Source: JBFWNZ01 sp050250795 (GTDB taxonomy: Bacteria > Pseudomonadota > Alphaproteobacteria > UBA8366). Taken from it: a stretch of DNA of 11,581 nucleotides. The stretch spans positions 1-11,581 of the forward strand of contig JBFWNZ010000094.1 of NCBI GenBank assembly GCA_050250795.1. The letters are read 5' to 3'. Below, one piece after another: positions 6,998 through 11,581 of the stretch. Position 1 is the first letter of the stretch; the number at the start of each line of letters is the position of its first letter. Under the pieces are notes generated by a model. The model ran no database searches, was not told where the DNA came from, and saw only the letters and a program-made list of their open reading frames with translations. The translations under genes were made by a program, and so were the position numbers.

Positions 6998-8557
6998 CTA
7001 TCGCACCCACGAGGAATCGGCGGTTCCGACGGCATCGCGCGGACCCTGGGTTCCCGAACCGCGCAGCGCCGGCGTCGTGTCGCCCGCGGCGGCGCGCCCG
7101 GCGATACGCCCGAAGACGGCCCCCGACACCAGGCCGCTGCCGCCCATGTAGTTGTGATAGAACAAGCCGCCGACGATCTCGCCGCAGGCGTAAAGCCCGT
7201 CGATGGGGCGCCAGTCCGTGCCGATCACCCGTGCGGCCGTATCGACCTTCAAACCACCGAAGGTGAAGGTCACGCCGGCGGTCGCGGAGTAGGCCCGGAA
7301 CGGCGGCGTATCCAGGCGCAGCGCCCAGTTCGTCTTGTCGATGACCAGTCCCCGCGTCGCGAGACCGTCCTTCACCGAGGGATCGAAGCCACGGGGGTCG
7401 GGCGCCGCAGCATTGAAAGATTCCAGGGTCCGCAGTGCCTGGACAGGGTCGTCGATATCCAGCCGGTCGAGCAGATCGGGCAGCGTGTCGGCCAGGACCG
7501 GCTCGCTGGTCGCATAGCGCGGCTCCAGCAGATGGACCGTCTTGCGGTCGAATATCTGATAGGCGAGCGCCCCGGGCTGGCCCAGAATCCGGCGGCCGAA
7601 CTTGGCATAAGTGAGGAACTGAAAGTCCTCGCCCTCGTCCAGAAACCGCAGCCCCTGCCGGTTGATCATGACGCCGAAGGGATAGGATAGACGGTTGCTC
7701 TTGTCGGTCATCTCGCGCGGCGCGAACTGGCCCCAATCGGCACTGACCGGGGTTGCGTGGCAGCCCGTCCAATGCCCCCAGGGCAGTGCACCGGCCGCCA
7801 GGGCCATCCGCAGCCCGTCGCCCTGGTTGTGCGGCGTCCCCCGCACCTTGGCGAGATCCCAAGGCGCGCCAAGATACTGGGCACGCCACTGCGCATTGGC
7901 CTCGAAGCCGCCGCAGGCAAGCACGACCGCCTTGCCGCGCAATTCCTTGACGCCTTCATCGTCGCGCAGCAGCACGCCACCGATCCGCCCAGATGGATCG
8001 CGAAGCAGGTCGATGGCCGCGCTCGCATAACGCAGTTCGACACCGGTGTTTTCCGCACAGGCGAACCAGGCATCCGACAGGCCGGGCCCTTCATGGACGA
8101 CGCGGATCACCGCCCCCTTGGGCCATTTGATACGGTCGTTGACGCGCACGCCGGCCAGCGTCGCCGCAGGTTCCAGCGGCACGCCGCAGCTGTCGTGCAT
8201 CCAGCGGACGGCGTCATAGGAGTTGGCCACCACGAGATCGGTCAAAACCGGATCGGCCTGCCCGGCGGTGACCCGCCGGAAGTCCGCAATGAAGTCGCCG
8301 TAGCGGTAGGCCGGCACATCCGCGAAGAAATGCGGGCATTCATCCTCGGCGTCCGGCACGAGCGGCCGCAGCGCCTCCGCGTCCTCGAAGGCGAAGCGCA
8401 GCAGGGCGCCACTCCAATGGGTATTGCCGCCGCGCATCGCCGGCGGGGCCTTTTCCAGCACGATCACCCGGCCCGCGCCCGCCTCGCGGGCGGACACCGC
8501 AGCCGCCAGGGCGGCATTGCCCGCACCGACGACGATCACGTCCGCTTCGTCCGTCAT
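6998..8557 (-). CDS. FAD-dependent dehydrogenase, tricarballylate dehydrogenase (TcuA)-like
   Basis: A 519-residue flavoprotein of the fumarate reductase/succinate dehydrogenase class. The FAD motif GAGNAALAAA is at 11-20, with the GNAAL variant typical of TcuA relatives, and E35 ends the second strand. RGGNTHWSG (42-50) replaces the usual GGxT segment. VVLACGGFEAN (211-221) is the second FAD strand, and GLYACGE (454-460) with GGSGLVSGAVFGRIAG (472-487) closes the fold. The last 30 residues are a variable, Gly/Asp-rich tail. TcuA oxidises tricarballylate to cis-aconitate and needs the Fe-S/cytochrome partner TcuB for re-oxidation; no tcuB is in this window. There is no signal peptide, so it is probably cytoplasmic. 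The ATG at 8557 has only a weak ribosome site (GGAAA). A fumarate reductase-like or ketosteroid dehydrogenase-like activity on another substrate is the main alternative. Confidence 0.9.
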   Translation of the reverse strand: MTDEADVIVVGAGNAALAAAVSAREAGAGRVIVLEKAPPAMRGGNTHWSGALLRFAFEDAEALRPLVPDAEDECPHFFADVPAYRYGDFIADFRRVTAGQADPVLTDLVVANSYDAVRWMHDSCGVPLEPAATLAGVRVNDRIKWPKGAVIRVVHEGPGLSDAWFACAENTGVELRYASAAIDLLRDPSGRIGGVLLRDDEGVKELRGKAVVLACGGFEANAQWRAQYLGAPWDLAKVRGTPHNQGDGLRMALAAGALPWGHWTGCHATPVSADWGQFAPREMTDKSNRLSYPFGVMINRQGLRFLDEGEDFQFLTYAKFGRRILGQPGALAYQIFDRKTVHLLEPRYATSEPVLADTLPDLLDRLDIDDPVQALRTLESFNAAAPDPRGFDPSVKDGLATRGLVIDKTNWALRLDTPPFRAYSATAGVTFTFGGLKVDTAARVIGTDWRPIDGLYACGEIVGGLFYHNYMGGSGLVSGAVFGRIAGRAAAGDTTPALRGSGTQGPRDAVGTADSSWVR

Positions 8558-8582
8558 GCGTGTCGTTTCCAGGAGTTGGAGC

Positions 8583-8623
8583 GGGCACCGCGGCCGACTG
8601 TGCCACGGCCGGCCACGGTGCCC
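8583..8623 (-). other. Long GC-rich intercistronic stem-loop
   Basis: In the 73-bp gap between the MmgE/PrpD stop and the TcuA-like start, 8583-8590 (GGGCACCG) pairs perfectly with 8616-8623. The stem continues with 8592-8596 against 8610-8614. As minus-strand RNA the intervening 8591/8615 pair and the next 8597/8609 pair are G-U wobbles, and 8598/8608 is G-C. The sense transcript can therefore form a continuous stem of about 16 bp with a 9-nt loop. No U-run follows, so intrinsic termination is unlikely. A role in mRNA stability or uneven expression within the operon is inferred. Confidence 0.6.
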
Positions 8624-8630
8624 TTTCCGC

Positions 8631-10043
8631 TTACTCCGCCGCGGCGCGGTCGCCCGGTCGCGGCGGCACGACCAGCAGCTGGGCGATGTCGTTCACCCGC
8701 TCGATGGATTCGACATGCCGGATGGCGTCGATGATCGCCGCCGGTTTGCCGACCGGCATGATCGGGTCGGTGAGATAGTGGAACTTGTCCTCCACATCGC
8801 CCTGGCTCATCGGATTCTCCGGCAGGCCCCAGGAATGCGGATAGGCAACGCTGAGGGTCGTGCCGTCGACGAGGTCCACCTCGACGCCGCCGCCCTCGTC
8901 CACCCGCGCCCAGCGGGTCGGATCGTTCGCAACCACCACCTTCACCTTGCGCGCGGTTTCGAGCAGACCGGGATCCTTCAGGTTAACGTCCAGATAGTCC
9001 CAGAACCCGTTGCCGCCCTTCAGGCGCCGGCCGCCGTGATGCAGGCGCATCGCGACGCTGAACGGCATGCTGAACTGCGCACCCAGGATGTCGTGCGGCT
9101 CGATGATCGAGCCGATATGGCTGAGGATCGGCTCGCTGTTGGTTGCGATCCGGACCTCCTTCACATCCTGGGGGCCGAAGTCGCGACGGTCGCGCAGCAC
9201 GTCCAGCGCGTCGAAGGCGAAGTGGATCAGATGGCAGCAGCTGTACGGCTTCAGACCGTTGTCCAGCATGTGCCATTTGGTGCCCAGCCCGTCGGTCAGA
9301 CGGGTCAGGTCGTACTCGCCCGCGAAGACCTTGCAGAAGCCTTTCTCGCCTTCGATGATCGTATGCGGCCCCGTGATCCCGCCCTCGGCGAACAGAACCG
9401 CCCGCACGCCGCCCTGGCTCGGAATGCCGGCATGGATACGCTTCACCGACCCGCCGGATTTCGTGTACTCGATCAACCCGGCCGCGTGGCTGCCCGCGAT
9501 GCCATAGGCGTTCATCGCAGTCTCGCGGTCGAAGCCCATGATCGCGATTCCGGCCGTGGCCCCACCGAACGGACCCACGCCCACCGGCGGGTGATGGCCC
9601 TTGTAGATAAGGTAGGGCGAACAGGTCCAGGACAGCCGGATCATCACCTCATAGGCAGCAATCACGCCGAGCAGCAGCTTCGCGCCGGTCGCGTTTGCGT
9701 ACTCGGCCACGGCAAGCGCCGTCGGCACGGCGATCTGCCCCGGATGGGTGGGGCTTTTCAGATGCGTGTCGTCGGTTTCGTTCGCATGGTTGAACGCGGC
9801 GTTGATGAAGGCCGCATCGTCCGGTGCCAGCTTGTCGCCGTGATAGGCCACCGTCGAATGCGAGCCCGAACGCGTACGCCGGATCACGTCGTAATATTGA
9901 CGGCTCCACGGAACGGTCGCGCCGGCGATCTGGCAGCCGAAATTGTCCAGCAGGAACCGCCGCGCGTGCTCCTTCACGGTTTCGGGAATGTCCTCCAGAC
10001 GGAGACTCGTCACCCACTCCGCGAGGGTACGGGTTTCGTTCAT
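8631..10043 (-). CDS. MmgE/PrpD family protein, copy 2
   Basis: A 470-residue MmgE/PrpD protein, clearly diverged from the copy at 5574-6962. The active-site segment reads NHANETDDTH (85-94) followed by THPGQIAVPTALA (99-111), the H-x-x-E/D-x-DD...HPG form rather than the HPSDN form. KRIHAG (201-206), GGITGPHTIIEGEKGF (221-236), LKPYSCCHLIH (264-274) and AQFSMPFSVAMRL (322-334) match the conserved core. The C-terminal domain ends with MSQGDVEDKFHYL, then a tail rich in Arg and Ala. The start at 10043 is chosen because AAAGGG lies about 9 nt upstream. An in-frame ATG at 10064 would add seven residues (MDERARD) but has a poorly placed GGAG. The gene lies 32 bp after tctA. Possible activities are dehydratase, decarboxylase or epimerase on a carboxylic acid imported by that permease. 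Confidence 0.92.
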   Translation of the reverse strand: MNETRTLAEWVTSLRLEDIPETVKEHARRFLLDNFGCQIAGATVPWSRQYYDVIRRTRSGSHSTVAYHGDKLAPDDAAFINAAFNHANETDDTHLKSPTHPGQIAVPTALAVAEYANATGAKLLLGVIAAYEVMIRLSWTCSPYLIYKGHHPPVGVGPFGGATAGIAIMGFDRETAMNAYGIAGSHAAGLIEYTKSGGSVKRIHAGIPSQGGVRAVLFAEGGITGPHTIIEGEKGFCKVFAGEYDLTRLTDGLGTKWHMLDNGLKPYSCCHLIHFAFDALDVLRDRRDFGPQDVKEVRIATNSEPILSHIGSIIEPHDILGAQFSMPFSVAMRLHHGGRRLKGGNGFWDYLDVNLKDPGLLETARKVKVVVANDPTRWARVDEGGGVEVDLVDGTTLSVAYPHSWGLPENPMSQGDVEDKFHYLTDPIMPVGKPAAIIDAIRHVESIERVNDIAQLLVVPPRPGDRAAAE

Positions 10044-10075
10044 GTCACGGGCCCTTTCATCCATTGCTCCATCGA

Positions 10076-11581
10076 TCAATCCTCGAAAGCCAAGGCCGAT
10101 GTCCGGCGCCGCATGCGCCGCATCAGCGGGGGCAGAAACACGGAGGCCGCGAGCAGCACGACCAACACGATGGTCACGGGCCTCTGCAGAAAATAGGCGG
10201 GGTCGCCGACGCTGATCTGGAAAGTCCGCACCAGTTCGCCCTCGGCCATGCGGCCGAGCAGCAGGCCGATCACAACGGCGGGAATCGAATAGTCGTAGCG
10301 GTTGAGCAGCCAGCCGACGCAGCCCGCGATCAGCACCGTCACCGGACCATCCATGCTGCCGGTAAAGCCGTATGAACCGTACGACGCCAGCACGAGCACC
10401 GACGGCACCAGGATGCGCAGGGGCACCTTTACCACCGCGGCCAGGAAGTGAATGAAGATCAGCCCCATGATCACGAGCAGGATCGCCTGGGCAAAATTGG
10501 ACAGGACGATCGCATAGACGATGTCCGTCTGCTCGCGGATGAAACGCGGCCCGCCGGTGATGTTGTGCATGCTGAAGGCGGCCAGCATGATCGCCGTGCC
10601 GCCGCCGCCCGGTATGCCAAGCGCCAGAAGCGTGATCAGCGAACCGCCTTCGCCGCTGCTGTTCGCCGATTCCGCGGCAACCACGCCCTTGGGATTGCCG
10701 GTGCCGAAGGTGTCGCCGTCGGGTTCGCTGCGCTTGGTCTCCGCGTAGGAGACGAGGTTGGATATAGAACCGCCCACGCCGGGGATGGCGCCGATGAAGG
10801 CGCCGATCAATCCGCCGCGCAACAGCACCTTCGGATACCGGAAGGCGTCGCAGAACCCCTCGAAGATGCTTCGGAAGCTCAATGCGCGTGCAGCGGCGGA
10901 GTCCACGAGATACTCGCGCCCGATCAGCCCGAACAAGGCCGACGCTGCAAACAGCCCGATCATGGCCGGAACCACCGCAACGCCGTCGAGCAAGTAGGGG
11001 ATGCCGAGCGTCCCGCGGATGACGCCAAGATCGCTCATGCCGACCGTCCCGACCAGAAGGCCAAGCGCACCCCCCAGCAGGCCGCGCGCAAAGCTCGACC
11101 CCTTGAGTACCGCGATCAGCGTGATGCCCCAGAGGATGACGACGAAAAACTCGGAAGGTCCCAATCGGAGCACGGCCCCGGATATCGGCTCGATCAGCAC
11201 GAACAGGATGATGTAGCCGAAGAAGGTCCCGATGGTCGACGCGCCAAGCGCAAGGCCGAGGGCCCGATTGTGTTCGCCCCGCTGGGCCATCGGATAGCCA
11301 TCGAATGCCGTCGCGACCGCATTCGATGCACCGGGAATGTTCATCAGGATGGCCGGAACGCCGGCTCCGAAACTGCCGCCGGTGAATATCGCCGTGAGAA
11401 ACAGCATCGCCGACAGGAAATCCATCAGGAACGTCGCCGGCAGGACGATCGCCATGGCCATGGAGACCTGAATCCCCGGAATGGCACCGGCAACCAGACC
11501 GATCAGAATGCCGGGGAACACGACGAGCCATGGCTGCCAGGAATGCGTCAGCAACGCGAACGCCTGTTGGACGGCGGAGAG
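10076..11581 (-). CDS. tctA: Tripartite tricarboxylate transporter permease, TctA family (5' end cut off)
   Basis: The window shows 501 residues of the large membrane subunit of a TTT (TctABC) transporter, which imports carboxylates with ion coupling using a periplasmic TctC binding protein and the small TctB subunit. The frame is open to the right edge, and residues before the first internal Met (ATG at 11554) fit the family's N-terminal helix, so only a few codons are probably missing. Hallmarks are GAIPG early, GASNAVATAFDGYPMAQRGE, GAIPGVGGSISNLVSYAETK, the TLGIPG-like LALGIPGGGG and the terminal VGDPAYFLQRP. About a dozen hydrophobic segments are visible. It ends with a basic stretch (RRMRRRTS). 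Two conserved segments deviate: AESANSSGEGG where PEAANNA is usual, and TGGPRF where an IQPGP-like motif is expected. tctB and tctC are not in view; they could lie to the right. Confidence 0.94.
   Translation of the reverse strand, partial: LSAVQQAFALLTHSWQPWLVVFPGILIGLVAGAIPGIQVSMAMAIVLPATFLMDFLSAMLFLTAIFTGGSFGAGVPAILMNIPGASNAVATAFDGYPMAQRGEHNRALGLALGASTIGTFFGYIILFVLIEPISGAVLRLGPSEFFVVILWGITLIAVLKGSSFARGLLGGALGLLVGTVGMSDLGVIRGTLGIPYLLDGVAVVPAMIGLFAASALFGLIGREYLVDSAAARALSFRSIFEGFCDAFRYPKVLLRGGLIGAFIGAIPGVGGSISNLVSYAETKRSEPDGDTFGTGNPKGVVAAESANSSGEGGSLITLLALGIPGGGGTAIMLAAFSMHNITGGPRFIREQTDIVYAIVLSNFAQAILLVIMGLIFIHFLAAVVKVPLRILVPSVLVLASYGSYGFTGSMDGPVTVLIAGCVGWLLNRYDYSIPAVVIGLLLGRMAEGELVRTFQISVGDPAYFLQRPVTIVLVVLLAASVFLPPLMRRMRRRTSALAFED

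Noticed and set aside
8424..10196. A 590-codon plus-strand open frame opposite the flavoprotein and MmgE/PrpD genes
   Set aside because: It crosses two real minus-strand genes and their gap, has shadow-type composition and no motif.
8631..11531. A very long minus-strand open frame (about 966 codons) covering both an MmgE/PrpD gene and the tctA region
   Set aside because: Only its last 470 codons read as a recognisable protein. The upstream part is an Arg/Gly-rich shadow of tctA in another frame, so this is not a fusion.

Overview
The window is GC-rich, tightly packed, and has almost no non-coding space. Its gene content (a TctA-type permease, MmgE/PrpD proteins, a family III CoA-transferase, SelO) suggests a proteobacterium, most likely an alpha- or beta-proteobacterium with broad carboxylic-acid catabolism. 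That assignment is an inference from gene content and base composition only. No RNA genes, insertion sequences, CRISPR arrays or transcriptional regulators are visible.

Right-hand block (11581 to 4093, all minus strand, so transcription runs right to left): a tripartite-tricarboxylate-transporter large permease (TctA family, 5' end cut by the window edge), an MmgE/PrpD protein, a TcuA-like FAD dehydrogenase, a second and quite different MmgE/PrpD protein, and a family III CoA-transferase. The gaps between them are 32, 73, 35 and 44 bp, so this looks like one operon. The 73-bp gap holds a long GC-rich stem-loop that pairs better as minus-strand RNA than as plus-strand RNA. Together the products suggest uptake of a di- or tricarboxylate, flavin-dependent oxidation, dehydration or decarboxylation by the PrpD-fold enzymes, and CoA activation. 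The exact substrate cannot be read from the sequence.

Middle (4092 to 2541, minus): a 115-bp spacer, then selO, which encodes a protein AMPylase. It has a GTG start and an intact pseudokinase-type active site.

Left-hand block: a plus-strand short-chain dehydrogenase (1703-2530) converges on selO with a 10-bp gap. It diverges from a luciferase-like flavin-dependent monooxygenase (1479-253), which is followed by the first 66 codons of another FAD-dependent oxidoreductase (200 to beyond the left edge). The 223-bp divergent region contains short inverted and direct repeats that could be an operator. This second set (LLM monooxygenase, SDR, flavoprotein dehydrogenase) resembles part of a terpenoid, alicyclic or aromatic degradation cluster.

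The most notable single protein is the CoA-transferase. Its order is 'C-terminal half, then N-terminal half' of the family III fold. A repeated segment of about 35 residues lies at both junctions, and the first copy has Ser where the second has the expected catalytic Asp. This is the pattern expected from circular permutation through tandem duplication.
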